NCBI GenBank assembly: GCA_947685225.1
Contig: CANTUV010000003.1
Coordinates: 5,464,001-5,528,000 of the forward strand
Length of the DNA stretch: 64,000 nucleotides
Origin: Garcia nutans
Taxonomy: Eukaryota; Streptophyta; Magnoliopsida; Malpighiales; Euphorbiaceae
Direction of reading: 5' to 3'
Below the pieces are notes generated by a model that ran no database searches, was not told where the DNA came from, and saw nothing but the letters and a program-made list of their open reading frames with translations. Within the stretch, counting starts at the first letter, position 1. Each line of letters starts with the position of its first letter. Positions 10,003-22,228 of this stretch are shown here, piece by piece. The translations under genes were made by a program, and so were the position numbers.

Positions 10003-10123
10003 CAGTGGCGCTCACCACTGTAACACAGGTGGCCCTCACCACCGATATCAATTCACAGGAATGGTCCTCACCATCCTATAACCAATGGCCCTCACCATTG
10101 GCCCCAATGGCCCTCACCATTGA
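10003..10123. repeat. five mini-hairpins with constant CCCTCA loop in Tekay LTR
   Basis: Units: CAGTGG-CGCTCA-CCACTG, GGTGG-CCCTCA-CCACC, ATGG-TCCTCA-CCAT, CCAATGG-CCCTCA-CCATTGG, and a fifth CCAATGG-CCCTCA-CCATTG. The loop is nearly constant while the stems differ yet stay paired. The 5' LTR copy (18690-18809) has the same five units with a few stem changes. Confidence 0.85.
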
Positions 10124-12340
10124 GTTCAGATCATAACAATTCAATCACAATATCAAGCAGTACTGCATAAGTTAGTATAGTGCACTATACCCTTATCTAC
10201 CAAGTTCAACCACCAAGTAGAGCATAAGGGTTTAAAATTCAAATCCAAAATTTCCACAGATTTTCAAATGATTTGCACATCCCTTTTCATTTTTACCAAG
10301 TCATGCCATTTCGCCGTGTATTAACTCTGTGGCTAAAGGCCGTTTCATTTCCAAGTGTTTACCACCATTCCTAGTCATTTCCACACACTTCAAATCACAT
10401 TAGAAAAAATCCCAAAAATGACCAAAAGAATAGTAACACGGCGCGTAAAATCGGCAACGCAAATGGCATGACCATATGAATAGTAAAATCTAGTTTTCAT
10501 CTAAATTTCAGTCAATTTCAGTCATGCATTTGACCAGGTAAATGATTTTATTTTTGTCTGAAATTTTACAGGAAACTTATTTCATATGTTTACTAATTAT
10601 ATGTAAACTTTCGTCGAAATATTCCATCGTTTGCTGCCTCAATCGGCTTCCCAAAGTTGGGTCCAGAATTGGCTCCCAAAGGGCACCAATTCGGCCCCCA
10701 CTTGCAGTTGGTGCAAAATTGTTTATTTTTTTGTTCTAAACCCATTTCAAAGCTTCCCTAATAATGTAATGAAGACTTATACACTTTCCTTTTAAAATAA
10801 CTTAATTGTTTAAATCAATTTGGACTAAATGAAGTTCATAAACTCTTTTACCAAAATCATTGAAAACATTAGATTTCATTTGAATTTAAACAACCCAATC
10901 ACCACATGGATTCAAAAATACCACTCAACAATTGAATTCAAACTCAAACAACACATTTACGCATCCATAGCAAAAGTTCCATAGATAAATTTTTGGCAAG
11001 AAAATGAAAGAAAATTTAATTCTTCCAAGGTAAAGTACCAAACCTTGTATTTTAATTTCCTTTTGCTTCCCCTTCTCTTTCAAGCTCTTCCTTCTCCTTA
11101 TTTCCACCCTTGCCTACAAAAATTTCATAACACAACCTCAACCATAAACCCTAGAAATTTAGAACATGCACAACCCTTCCATTTCTTTTCAAATTAAGCC
11201 CTAATCTAACTTTATTAAACCTTAGAAACCTTAATTCTTCCATTTAATTAATCAATATCATCACTACTTAAGTTTTCCCCAAATCCACCATAAGAACCCA
11301 AATTTTAATATCTCAAATTACTCATTAAAACCTGAAATTAGGATTAGAAATGAACTTACCTTAGTTTAGGACCTTGGATTCCACCAAAACCTTTGATAAT
11401 AAACCTTAAAACTTGAAAATCACCACCTTTCTTCCTTCTCCTATGGCTTGGACGACCCTCCTTCTCAAGAGGGAGTTTTTGCTTTCTTCTTTCATGTGTT
11501 TTTGGTCCAAATGGCTGCCCAATTTGGCTAATAATGTGTTAAGACAAATGCTTAATTCCAATTGGTCCACTTTAAGGCAAAATGGCCATTTTTCATTGGT
11601 ACAATTGTCTCTCTCTTTTATTTATTTAAGGCCCAAGCCATTGGGCTTTCTTTTAATCATATTTTGGCCCCTCTTCTGCCCTTTGCTGTAATTTTATTAT
11701 TTAAGATGTGAAAAGACCAAAATACCCTCCGGCGATTGATTGTTTGTAACTTTTAAACCGTGTGGTTCCACAAAGTGAACCACATATGGTTTTGACCCTC
11801 TCGACCTCTACTTTTCATTTTTAAGGTCTATTTTAGGTTTCCAAGTCATTTTGAAAAATTACCAATAAGCCCTCGACTTTTTACAAAATTCCCTTTAAGT
11901 CCTTTCTTTGCTCGGGTTTGCCCGGGCTCCGTTTCTACTGACGATCATTTCATATTCAACTCCTTGACATCCTCTACGCACTCATGTGTATATTTCCTAC
12001 TTTTAATTCATGTATAAATTTTAATTAATAATGACCAAAATGCCCCTAGTCTACGTGTCTTCATTTCTCTCTAACGGGGCGTTTCCGAAGAAAGTCAGTT
12101 CACAGTTTTTACCCAAATTTTCTCTAGTTTCCATTTCATTACACTATCACATACATTATTAAGACTTCCCAGACTGGTCACCCATCGCTGTTAGTTATGC
12201 ACGTTTAACCCCGATCCTTTAATGAATTATAGCTTAACGGTCTAGGGTTAGCCGGATCTCTTTAGCATGCCTACTTTGTCAGCACGTGTGAATACTGTAC
12301 ACGTAATTACTGTACATACCTGCTATGGCCGGTCGTGACA

Positions 12341-12354
12341 ATTCCTCCCCCGTT
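12341..12354 (-). promoter_or_regulatory. polypurine tract of the Tekay-type element
   Basis: Minus-strand AACGGGGGAGGAAT lies immediately before the LTR start TGTCACGACC. It overlaps the region just past the pol stop codon (12358-12360). Confidence 0.85.
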
Positions 12355-12357
12355 AAT

Positions 12358-15300
12358 TTAGGCTTCGCCCCGAAGCCTATCAGGTGGAAATAAATATGGG
12401 TACTGCTTCCTCATAGTTTCTTCGCGTTCTCATGTAGCTTTTTCTACTTTGTGATTCCTCCAAAGCACTTTGACCAATGGGATCTTCTTATTCCGCAACT
12501 CTTTGATTTCCCGTGCTACGATTTCTACCGGCTCTTCCTCGTACGTCAGTTCGGGCTGAATCTCGATATCTTGAGCTTGTATGACGTGGGTTGGATCTGA
12601 ACGATACCTCCTTAGCATTGAAAAGTGGAAAACATCATGTATTTTACTTAATTCGGGTGGTAACGCCAACTGGTAAGCTACCAGACCTACCCGTTTGATG
12701 ATCTCATATGGTCCGATGAATCTAGGGCTTAGCTTGCCTTTCTGTTTAAATCATAACACCTTCTTCCAAGGAGAGACTTTGAGGAATATTCTGTCATCGA
12801 CCTCGAACTGTATGTCTTTCCTCTTTAGATCCGCGTATGATTTTTGCCTGTCCGCCGTTGCTTTTAATCGGTCTCGAATTATCTCTACCTTTTCCTCAGT
12901 TTCCTTAACTATGTCTGGCCCCAATATCTTTTCCTCGCTCAATTCTGTCCAACAAACTGGAGTTCTGCATTTTTGATGGTACAGTGCTTCGTAAGGAGCC
13001 ATTTGTATGCTAGATTGATAGCTGTTGTTGTACGCGAATTCCATTAAGCTCAGGTGTTTGTCCCAGCTGCCTTTAAATTCTAAAACGCATGCCCTCAGCA
13101 TATCTTCCAAAACTTGAATCACTCTTTCCGACTGTCCGTCTGTCTGGGGGTGGAATGTTGTACTGTGGTAAGTTCGAGTCCCAAGGGCTGTTCGGAACTT
13201 CTGCCAAAAATTTGACGTAAAGCGTGGATCTCAATCTGATATGATTGAAGTTGGAACTCCGTGGAGACGTACAATCTCTTTGATGTACAAGTCTGCCAAC
13301 TTGTCTAGCGAGTAATCCACACGTACTGGTAAGAGATGAGCGGACTTAGTAAGCCGATCCACGATTACCCAGATCGCGTCATGTTTGTCCCTAGTCATAG
13401 GCAATCCTGTGACAAAATCCATAGTAATACGGTTCCATTTCTAGGTTGGAATCGTAATAGGTTGTAGTAGTCCTGAGGGTAGTTGATGTTCCACTTTCAC
13501 TTGCTAACAGGTCAGATACTTCGTCACGTGATCCACGATGTCTCTTTTCATTCCTGGCCACCAATAATACTCCTTCAAGTCCCGGTACATTTTCGTTGCT
13601 CCCGGATGCATTGTGTAAGGACTGTTATGAGCTTCTTGCAAAATCTGTTTCTTCAGTTCCTCGGACATAGGTACCACCATTCTCTTCTTGTAGTATAGGA
13701 TATCATCTGGACGAATTTGATAATCTCCTGACGAATTCTCCTGCACATGTAGACTCCACTTCTTCACTTGTTCATCTTCCTTCTGAGCCTCACGTATTTG
13801 TTGATGTAAGGTAGGTCGCACGTACATTTCTGCAAAGATAGCTCCATCTTCTGTGGGCTCTAATTCTACCCTCATAGCACGTAGCGCTTGCATTGACTTC
13901 CTACTAAGTGCATCTTCTACAACAATTGCTTTGCCCGGGTGATAGTTAATCGTATAGTCGTAGTTGGCTAACAATTGCATCCATTTTCGCTGTCGCAGGT
14001 TTAAGTCTTTCTACGTGGGAAGGTACTTTAGGCTTTGATGATCCGTATAAATGTAACACTTTTCCCCATATAAGTAGTGCCTCCACGTATTGAAAGCCAA
14101 AACAATCGCTACTAGTTCTAAGTCATGCGTGGGATAATTCTTTTCGTGTGGCTTGAGCTGTCGAGAGACATACGCAATGACTTTGCCCTCCTGCATCAAT
14201 ACACAACCTAACCTGATGTGGGATGCATCGCTATAGATCACAAAATCTTTTCCTGATTCGAGTTGTGTAAGAATGGGTGCTTCAGTAAGTTTTTGCTTCA
14301 ACATTTCAAAGCTCCGTTGGCAAGCATCGGTCCACTGGAATTTGGCATTCTTCTGAAGTAGCTTGGTCATAGGTGCGGCGATCATGGAAAACCCTTTGAC
14401 AAATCTCCGATAATATTCTGCTAACCCCAAGAAACTACGGACTTCCGTTACTGTCTTAGGCTTCCATTCCAATACTGCTTCTATTTTCTTGGGATCGACC
14501 CTTATTCCTTCTGCCGATATAATATGTCCCAAGAAGGCTACTTCTTCCAACCAAAATTCGCATTTGCTGAATTTAGCGTATAACTGCTTCTCTCGCAGGG
14601 TTTGCAAAACGATCCTAAGGTGGCGATCATGGTCCTCTCGATTCTTTGAATACACCAATATGTCGTCAATGAATACAACCACGAACTGATCCAAATACGG
14701 GTGGAAGATTCTGTTCATCAGATCCATGAATACTGCAGGTGTGTTCGTTAATCCAAAAGGCATAACGATGAATTCATAATGTCCATAGCGAGTTTTGAAT
14801 GCGGTTTTTGGTATGTCTTCGTCTTTGATCCCTAATTGATGATAACCCGATCGCAGATCGATTTTTGAAAAGACTCCAGCACCTTTGAGTTGATCAAACA
14901 AATCGTCTATGTGAGGTAGCGGATACTTGTTCTTGATGGTCAGCTTATTGAGTTGACGGTAATCCACACACAACCTTAGGGATCCGTCTTTCTTTTTCAT
15001 GAACAATACTGGCGCTCCCCATGGTGACACTCTTGGCCTAATGAACCCCTTGTCTAAAAGTTCCTGTAGCTGTACATTTAGTTCTTTTAGCTCTGCTGGC
15101 GCCATTCGGTAAGGTGCGATGGATACTGGTGCGCTCCTCGGTACACGTCTATGGTGAATTCCACCTCTCGTTTAGGTGGTAATCCGGGTAAGTCGTCAGG
15201 AAATACATCGGGGAAATCGCAAACAGTAGGTATATCTTGTAGCTTCGGTTTCTCTTCTTTCGCTTCTAACGCGCATAACAGGTATGCCTCGCAGCCTTTT

Positions 15301-15838
15301 TGCATTAACCTCTTAACTGTCATAGCGGAAATGATGTTAGTTAGATAGTCCTTCCTCTTTCCCACTAAGGTCATTTCTTCGCCGTCTGACGTATGCAGAG
15401 TAACTCTCTTTCGTTTACAGTCAACCAGTGCATCGTGTTTGCCCAACCAATCCATCCCAAGGATAATGTCGAATTCTTGAAATGGTAGTTCAAATAAGTC
15501 TCCCCAAAAGATACATCCATGAATCTCCATGGGGAAATCTTTCACTACCTTCCTCATAATCACCTTACTCCCTAATGGCCTAGTAACTAATATTCCCTCT
15601 TCCTCTAGTTCTACCTTTAGGTTCCCAAGTTTTTCATTTTTGGTGCATATATATGAGTGTGAAGAACCCGGATCTATTAAAACGTAAAGCAGAACTCCAA
15701 AGATAGACAACTGACCTGCAATCACGTATAGCGCTTCTTCATCTTCTCGCCTCCTCATGGCATACATTCTAGTAGGAGCCCTCGCTTCTGGTTGATCCAC
15801 CGTCTTAGACTGCACGCGTGATGGATTTCTGCCCCTAC
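12358..15838 (-). pseudogene. pol of the Tekay-type element: PR-RT-RNaseH-INT-chromodomain
   Basis: Domains in order on the minus strand: protease with IDPGSSHSYI (about 15660-15690) and ILGMDWL; reverse transcriptase from about 15100 with KIDLRSGYHQ and catalytic FIDDIL (about 14655-14670); RNase H with IYSDAS (about 14225-14240) and TDHQSLKYL; integrase HHCC region near 13600 and DDE residues in TMDFVTGLP, SIISD and DGQSERVIQ; C-terminal chromodomain with EEPVEIVAREIKELRNKKIPLVKVLWRN (about 12560-12440). A C-terminal chromodomain marks a chromovirus. Defects include a frameshift between PR and RT near 15100, one after RNase H near 14010, and stops near 13505, 13230, 12750 and 12430. Confidence 0.93.
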
Positions 15839-17050
15839 CTCTGCCTCGACCTCGACCTCGCCCTACTGCCGCTTGCGATCCCTCAGTCTCCCTAGGTATA
15901 TTCTACATTTGCTGGGGACACTCTCGCATAAGGTGGTCTAAAGATCCACATATGTAGCATACAAATGTCTGACCCCAACATTCTCCCGTGTGGCGGCGTC
16001 CGCATTGATCACAGTGTGGATTAGTATTTTCTCCTTCATTACCTCTCGGACTGGTAGAAAAGTTACCTCCGCTTCGGTTGAATCCTCTTCCTTGCCCTCT
16101 TCCAAATCGTCTGGTACTAGCGACTGAGGTGACTTGACTTGGGCCACTGTGATTCGATCCCTGACTATAACCCGACGTTGACCGCCTCCCGTGGAACCAC
16201 TGCCTCAGAATCGCTTCCTTGATGATTGGTAGTTTCCCGAATAGTTTTGGGTATCTCTCTTCTGTTTCATCTTTTGTCTTCTATTCTGCTCATCAGACTG
16301 ACACTGCTCCACTTCAATAGCTCAGGTGACTAACACAGAAAATTCCTTAATATGAGCAGCAATCAGCTGCACCTTAATCTCATTATTCAATCCGTCTAAG
16401 AATTGTTTACATCGATCTTCCTCATCTTCTATCGCTTTCTTAGCATACCTGCTTAATCTGGTGAAATCCCTTTCGTACTCTGCCATTGTCATTCACCCCT
16501 GCTTCAAGTTTAGAAACTCTTTCCTCCTGGCGTTGAGATATGCTTCAGAAATAAACTTTCTCTTAAATTCTCTCACAAAAAAGTCCCATGTCCTCTGCTC
16601 TGGTGGAACTCGTTGTTGGATTGTGTCCCACCAGACATATGCTTCTTCCACTAACAAGGAAGTAGCGCACACAACTCGCTCCTCTGGAGTACACTGTAAC
16701 TGATCTAAGGCTCGTACCATTCCTTCCAGCTAATACTCGGCTATAGAAGAATCATCATCCCTTCGGGCCCTAAACTCCTTCGCTCTGAACTTTCTTATCT
16801 TTTCGATCGGGGGTTTCCTTTTCCCTCCCACAGCAGGTACTGGTGTGGGTACTGGCACTGGTGGTGGTGCTGGGGCGACGCCGGCTATCTGCCGTAATAC
16901 GGCAGCCATTTGTTGCAACATTTCGTTGGGGATAGGAGCATCAGCTGGTGGTTGCTCAGATGCAGGTGTCTCTGATACATGCGTTTCTACAATTCAGGAG
17001 GCCTGAGACTCGACCTCCTCCTCTATATCATGCTGTGCTACTTGCGACAT
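15839..17050 (-). pseudogene. gag of the Tekay-type element
   Basis: Starts at the minus-strand ATG at 17050 (MSQVAQHD). A Pro/Val-rich linker precedes the Retrotrans_gag fold, recognisable by WWDTIQQRVPPEQRTWDFFV and EFLNLKQG (about 16500-16620). Two zinc knuckles follow at about 15911-16011 (CDQCGRRHTGEC and CYICGSLDHLMREC). The frame is broken by stops (after SIAEY near 16730, after LKQG near 16495, near 16325) and by at least one shift before the knuckles. In intact relatives gag and pol are one reading frame; here they are not. The stops look like single-base changes. Confidence 0.88.
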
Positions 17051-17356
17051 CTAAAGAATAGAGCAAAACGTATACAATCCCATCATCAGTAACGACCCAG
17101 ACCAACAACATTATATTACCCTAGGTGGCATGTATATAAATATAAAATTCTTAAATAACACATATACAACAAAGCTTTTATTTATTTCCAAGCAAAAGTA
17201 TTTACATTACTAGGAAGCCCTTATGTACATTCCAAAATTTAGGACTCCTTACTACTATATCATCATGTCATACTACCATACAATATCTACACGATACCCC
17301 GATGTCACATATGTACATAACCAAAAGAACCTCCAAAAAGCAACACATCTTGAAGG

Positions 17357-17746
17357 TCAGTGAGTAGGTGCCCTAGGTGAGGTGGCACTTTCAGACAAAT
17401 ACTCTTCTATCTCAGGATCAAACTCTGGGTCATGCGATGCTTCACCAGGTAAGTGTTGGTCTAGCTCCTGGACCCTCTCCTACAAAGCACGGATCTCTTT
17501 ATGTGCTACCCCGAGACTCCTACAGGCACTATCAAACTCCACTCTATGACTAAGTCTGTCCTCCTTTAACATCAGCACGTCTCTCCTCAAGGAGATAATC
17601 ATCTCATGTGCTAATCTCAGGTCTTCACAATCCTGTAGACTTCGATCTGCCAGGATATCTATGGTATCATCTTGCTGCTGCACTATCTGCTTTAGCCTCT
17701 CTACTTCCATCCTCAGCTCCCTCATCTCATTATTTCCATCATCCAT
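17357..17746 (-). pseudogene. small coiled-coil ORF upstream of gag in the Tekay-type element
   Basis: A frame of about 129 codons lies between primer-binding site and gag, from ATG at 17746 (MDDGNNEMRELRMEVERLK) to TGA at 17357-17359, with one internal TAG at 17480 that is one change from CAG. The N-terminal two thirds have heptad-like spacing of Leu, Ile and Val (ELRMEVERLKQIVQQQDD), predicting a coiled coil; the C-terminus is acidic (DPEFDPEIEEYL). I do not recognise a family. Extra ORFs are reported in some plant LTR elements, but the function here is unknown. A run of 40 sense codons after the single stop suggests it was coding. Confidence 0.6.
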
Positions 17747-17887
17747 AATTACTCCTATTATAATTAGAATAACATAACTAACAATACTACACACATGTAT
17801 AGTTACATATTTAGAACCCCTCACCTAACCCTATGTGTCATACATTTAAGGTTTAGTTCAACTAACTACCCAGGACCGGCTAAACCG

Positions 17888-17901
17888 GAGTTCTGATACC
17901 A
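17888..17901 (-). promoter_or_regulatory. primer-binding site (initiator tRNA-Met type), Tekay-type element
   Basis: Minus-strand TGGTATCAGAACTC starts five bases after the 5' LTR end (GTTACA). It matches the 3' end of plant initiator tRNA-Met for most of its length, as usual for chromoviruses. Confidence 0.88.
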
Positions 17902-17906
17902 AAAAT

Positions 17907-20900
17907 TGTAACACCCCTTCCCAGCCTACGTGTGTAAGCCGAGTAGAGGCACCACACTAACCTAATGTTGCTACCAATTTTACTTAGTCAAATTTTAGTT
18001 CTGATTTTTACAGAAATTTGGCCAGAGGTTCCTCTAGAAATTGGGTCCCAAGTGTCGACAAAACTGGTTTTTCTGATTTTTTGAAAACATTTTTACACAA
18101 ACCAATGCGAACACAATTAGTCTCAATACACTCCCAATGAATCCCCCTTATAATCTCAACTACAAACCTGCAAGAAGAATTCACACTTCTAGTACAAAAT
18201 AAAGTAGAGGTTTATTATTATAACATACTACTAACGTACAGTATAACATAGTAATTCTCAATCTTATATATATATATACATGTCACAACTAGTTAACTCA
18301 AAATGGAAACTAGGAGATCGACCCTGTGATGCTGTGGGTCTGGTCATCGCTTCCTAAGAGTTAGCTACTGCTCCGAACCTACGAGTCAAGGAAAACTTAA
18401 CTCGCTGAGCAATGTCGCTCAGTGGGTACTTTACCAATGGAAATAAAAGTAAAGAGTATTTGTACAAGCAAGGCAATAAAATATATGCATGTTAAATACT
18501 ATAAGAAATAAAATATAAAGCTCACTTCAATGAAATAAAAACGTACTTCCCGAAAAAGAATTTCAAGTTTTTCAAAAGATTTCAACTAAAATTGTAAAAT
18601 ATTCACAATTCAACTTATGCCATAAAATAGTCGTGTCATAGTTTGTAAATTTTTGCTCTACTGGTAAAAGTAGAACCACAGCGATAAGGCAGTGGCCCTC
18701 ATCACTGTAACACAGGTGGCCCTCACTGCCGATATCAATTCACAGGAATGGTCCTCACCATCCTATAACCAATGGCCCTCACCATTGGCCCCAATGGCCC
18801 TCACCATTGAGTTCAGATCATAACAATTCAATCACAATATCAAGCAGTACTGCATAAGTTAGTATAGTGTACTATACCCTTATCTACCAAGTTCAACCAC
18901 CAAGTAAAGCATAAGGGTTTAAAATTCAAATCCAAAATTTCCACAAATTTTCAAATGATTTGCACATCCCTTTTCATTTTTATCAAGTCATGCCATTTCG
19001 CTGTGTATTAACTCTGTGGCTAAAGGCCGTTTCACTTCCAAGTGTTTACCACCATTCCCAGTCATTTCCAACACTTCAAATCACATTATAAAAATTCCCA
19101 AAAATGACCAAAATAATAGTAACACGGCGCGTAAAATCGGCAACGCAAATGGCATGACCATATGAATAGTAAAATCTGGTTTTCGTCTAAATTTCAGTCA
19201 ATTTCAGTCATGCATTTGACCAGGTAAATGATCTTATTTTTGGCTGAAATTTTACAAGAAACTTATTTCGTATGTTGACTATTGCATGTAAAATTTCGTC
19301 AAAAAATTCCATCGTTTGCTGCCTCAATCGGCTGCCCAAAGTTGGGTCCAGAATTGGCTCCCAAAGGGCATCAATTCGGCCCCCACTTGCATTTGGTGCA
19401 AAATTGTTTATTTTTTTTGTTCTAAACCCATTTCAAAGCTTCCCTAATAATGTAACGAAGACTTAGACACTTCCCTTTTAAAATAACTTAATTATTTAAA
19501 TCAATTTGGACTAAATGGAGTTCATAAACTCTTTTACCAAAATCATTGAAAACATTAGATTTCATTTGAATTTAAACAACCCAATCACCACATGGATTCA
19601 AAAATACCACTCAACAATTGAATTCAAACTCAAACAACACATTTAGGCATCCATAGCAAAAGTTCCATAGATAAATTTTTGGCAAGAAAATGATAGAAAA
19701 TTTAATTCTTCCAAGGTAAAGTGCCAAACCTTGTATTTTAATTTCCTTTTGCTTTCCCTTCTCTTTCAAGCTCTTCCTTCTCCTTATTTCCACCCTTGCC
19801 TACAAAAATTTCACAACACAACCTCAACCATAAACCCTAGAAATTTAGAACATGCACTACCCTTCCATTTCTTTTCAAATTAAGTCCTAATCTAACCTTA
19901 TTAAACCTTAGAAACCTTAATTCTTCCATTTAATTAATTAATATCATCACTACTTAAGTTTTCCCCAAATCCACCATAAGAACCCTAATTTTAATCTCTC
20001 AAATTACTCATTAAAACTTGAAATTAGGATTAGAAATGAACTTACCTTAGTTTAGGACCTTGGATTCCACCAAAACCTTTGATAATAAACCTTAAAACTT
20101 GAAAATCACCACCTTTCTTCCTTCTCCTATGGCTTGGACGACCCTACTTCTCAAGAGGGAGTTTTTTCTTTCTTCTTTCATGTGTTTTTGGTCCAAATAG
20201 CTGCCCAATTTGGCTAATAATGTGTTAAGACAAATGCTTAATTCCAATTGGTCCACTTTAAGGCAAAATGGCCATTTTTCATTGGTACAATTGTCTCTCT
20301 CTTTTATTTATTTAAGATCCAATCCATTAGGCTTTCTTTTAATCATATTTTGGGCCCCTCTTCTTCCCTTTGTGTAATTTTATGATTTAGGATGTGAAAA
20401 GACCAAAATACCCTTCGGCGATTGATTGTCTGTAACTTTTAAACCGTGTGGTTCCAAGAAGTGAACCACATATGGTTTTGACCCTCTCGACCTCTACTTT
20501 CCATTTTTAAGGTCTATTTTAGGTTTCCAAGTTGTTTTGAAAAATTACGAATAAGCCCTCGACTTTTTACAACCCTTTAGGTCCTTTCTTTGCTCGGGTT
20601 TGCCCGGGCTCCGTTTCTACTGACGATCATTTCATATTCAACCCCTCGACATCGTCTACGCACTCGTGTGTATATTTCCTACTTTCGATTCATGTATAAA
20701 TTTTAATTAATAATGACCAAAATGCCCCTAGTCTACGTGTCTTCGTTTCTCTCTAATGGGGCATTTCCGAAGAAAGTCACAGTTCACAGTTTTTACCCGG
20801 CTTTTCTCTAGTTTCCATTTCATTATACTATCACATACATTATTAAGACTACCCAGACTGGTCACCCATCACCATTAGTTACGCACGTTTAACCCCGGTC

Positions 20901-21024
20901 CTTTAATGAATTATAGCTTAACGGTCTAGGGTTAGCCGGGTCTCTTTAGCATGCCTACTTTGTCAGCACGTGTGAATACTGTACACGTAATTACTGTACA
21001 TACCTGCTATGGCCGGTCATGACA
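17907..21024 (-). mobile_element. 5' LTR of the Tekay-type element, 3118 bp
   Basis: Direct-repeat partner of 9225-12340 over its whole length, with scattered substitutions and small indels. It ends at 21024 followed by the second ATTCT target copy, after which minus-strand Athila gag resumes. It contains the hairpin array at 18690-18809. Confidence 0.93.
18690..18809. repeat. mini-hairpin array, 5' LTR copy
   Basis: Second copy of the CCCTCA-loop array. First unit reads CAGTGG-CCCTCA-TCACTG (one stem position changed to a G.T-compatible pair); the second has lost part of its pairing; the last three are as in the other LTR. Confidence 0.8.
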
Positions 21025-22119
21025 ATTCTTCCATGAAAAATTAGGGTGATTCCTCCAGCCGGGGTTATAAGAATTTGATTATGGGTCATTCCTACCCCTT
21101 TGTTTGAACCCTTCAAAAGCAAAAGCTTCTTCTTACCCTTCTTGAAATGGATCAAAATTTGAAGGGCACTCATTTGCTTGATGGCCTACAAGACAACATG
21201 ATGCGCATGACTCTTCGCTTGGTCCCGACAAGTTTCCTCTTGCATTCAATAATTTTACTTGTCTTGTAAATTCTGCAATTTGCCTTGCCATATCTGAGTT
21301 TGTACTTATCTCATGTGCTCCTCTTCTCCTTTCCCTAATACTCTTTTGTTGGGAATTTGCTCCCAACATTTTGAATAATGCAACCGTTTCTGCAGCTGTC
21401 CTTTCACCCATTGCTCCCGCTGCTGCATTATCCACTGTGTTTTGACATTATTGATTTAGCCCATCATAGAAGAATTGATTAAGCAACTGTTGTGGATAGT
21501 AATGATGAGGGCACTAAAACAATAAAGATTTGAAGTGATCCCATGCCTCATGAAATGATTCTCCATCAAATTGGGTTAAATTTGCAATACTCCCCTTAAG
21601 CTCCTTGGTCTTTTGGTGTGAATAAAATTTTTCCAAAATTTTGTTGTAAACCTCGGTCCATGTGGTTAAGGAATTCTCCGGTAAAGTCATCAACCACGCT
21701 TTTGCTCTGTCTTTCAAACTATATGGGAAACATCTCATCTTGAGTTTGTCTTCTGATAGTGCTTGCAAAAGGAATGTATGCAATGTTTAGTAAAATTCTC
21801 AAATGAAGTTGAGAGGATCTTCATTCGGCAATCCATGGAAGGATGGCAGCATACTATAGTGAATATTTTTTAGTTCATAATTTCTCACTACATTGCTCAA
21901 CCAGATACAAGATGTGGTCACTCTGATGATCGGTCGGCCAAACTCATTCATAGGTGGTTCTTGTGCATCACCCATCTCTATTTCTATGTTCTCTTCAAGC
22001 TGCTCGTCAGTATCTTCCCTTTCTTGCTCAATAGGATTCGGTCCCTCTAGTCTTGGAGGTCTATGGATATTATTTATAAATGGAGGAAGTTTATTTCCTT
22101 GATACCTTCGTCCGTGCAT
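21025..22119 (-). pseudogene. Athila-like gag, main part
   Basis: Minus-strand frame from ATG at 22119 (MHGRRYQGNKLPPF), 86 bases inside the primer-binding site. The gag core has FHGLPNEDPL, then LKMRCFPYSLKDRAKAWL and WTEVYNKILEKFYSHQKT (about 21600-21750), typical of Athila/Retrotrans_gag. A CASCCLVGHQANEC zinc knuckle lies near 21170-21220. Stops occur near 21796, 21512, 21433 and 21133, with frame changes. The frame ends at the Tekay insertion and resumes at 9224. Expected role: capsid-like particle protein; this copy cannot make it. Confidence 0.88.
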
Positions 22120-22204
22120 AAATCACCTAAGCAATTCAAAAAGAAACACTTTAAACAATTTAATAAATAAAATAAAAGAATCAAACGATTAACAAAAATT
22201 ACCT

Positions 22205-22222
22205 TCCCCGGCAACGGCGCTA
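22205..22222 (-). promoter_or_regulatory. primer-binding site (tRNA-Asp type) of the Athila-like element
   Basis: Minus-strand TAGCGCCGTTGCCGGGGA complements the 3' end of plant tRNA-Asp(GTC) except for the second base (G expected). It lies six bases inside the LTR, as usual in Athila elements. Confidence 0.85.
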
Positions 22223-22228
22223 AAAACT

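Larger units (their letters stand above)
9225..12340 (-). mobile_element. 3' LTR of the Tekay-type element, 3116 bp
   Basis: In element sense it starts TGTCACGACC next to the polypurine tract and ends GGTGTTACA. It contains the mini-hairpin array 10003-10123 and a hairpin at 9713-9740 (arms ACTCGCTGAGC and GCTCAGCGGGT). No open frame of note is seen; the rest is A/T-rich regulatory sequence. Confidence 0.93.
9225..21024 (-). mobile_element. complete Tekay-type chromovirus (Ty3/gypsy), 11.8 kb
   Basis: Two direct LTRs (9225-12340 and 17907-21024), both starting TGTAACACC and ending GACA on the plus strand, flank a minus-strand internal region with initiator-Met-type primer-binding site, small upstream ORF, gag, protease, RT, RNase H, integrase, chromodomain and polypurine tract. 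The 5-bp target duplication ATTCT (9220-9224 and 21025-21029) is perfect. The two LTRs differ by a few bases per hundred where I compared them, so this is one of the younger insertions. Stops and frameshifts still make the proteins non-functional. Confidence 0.95.
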
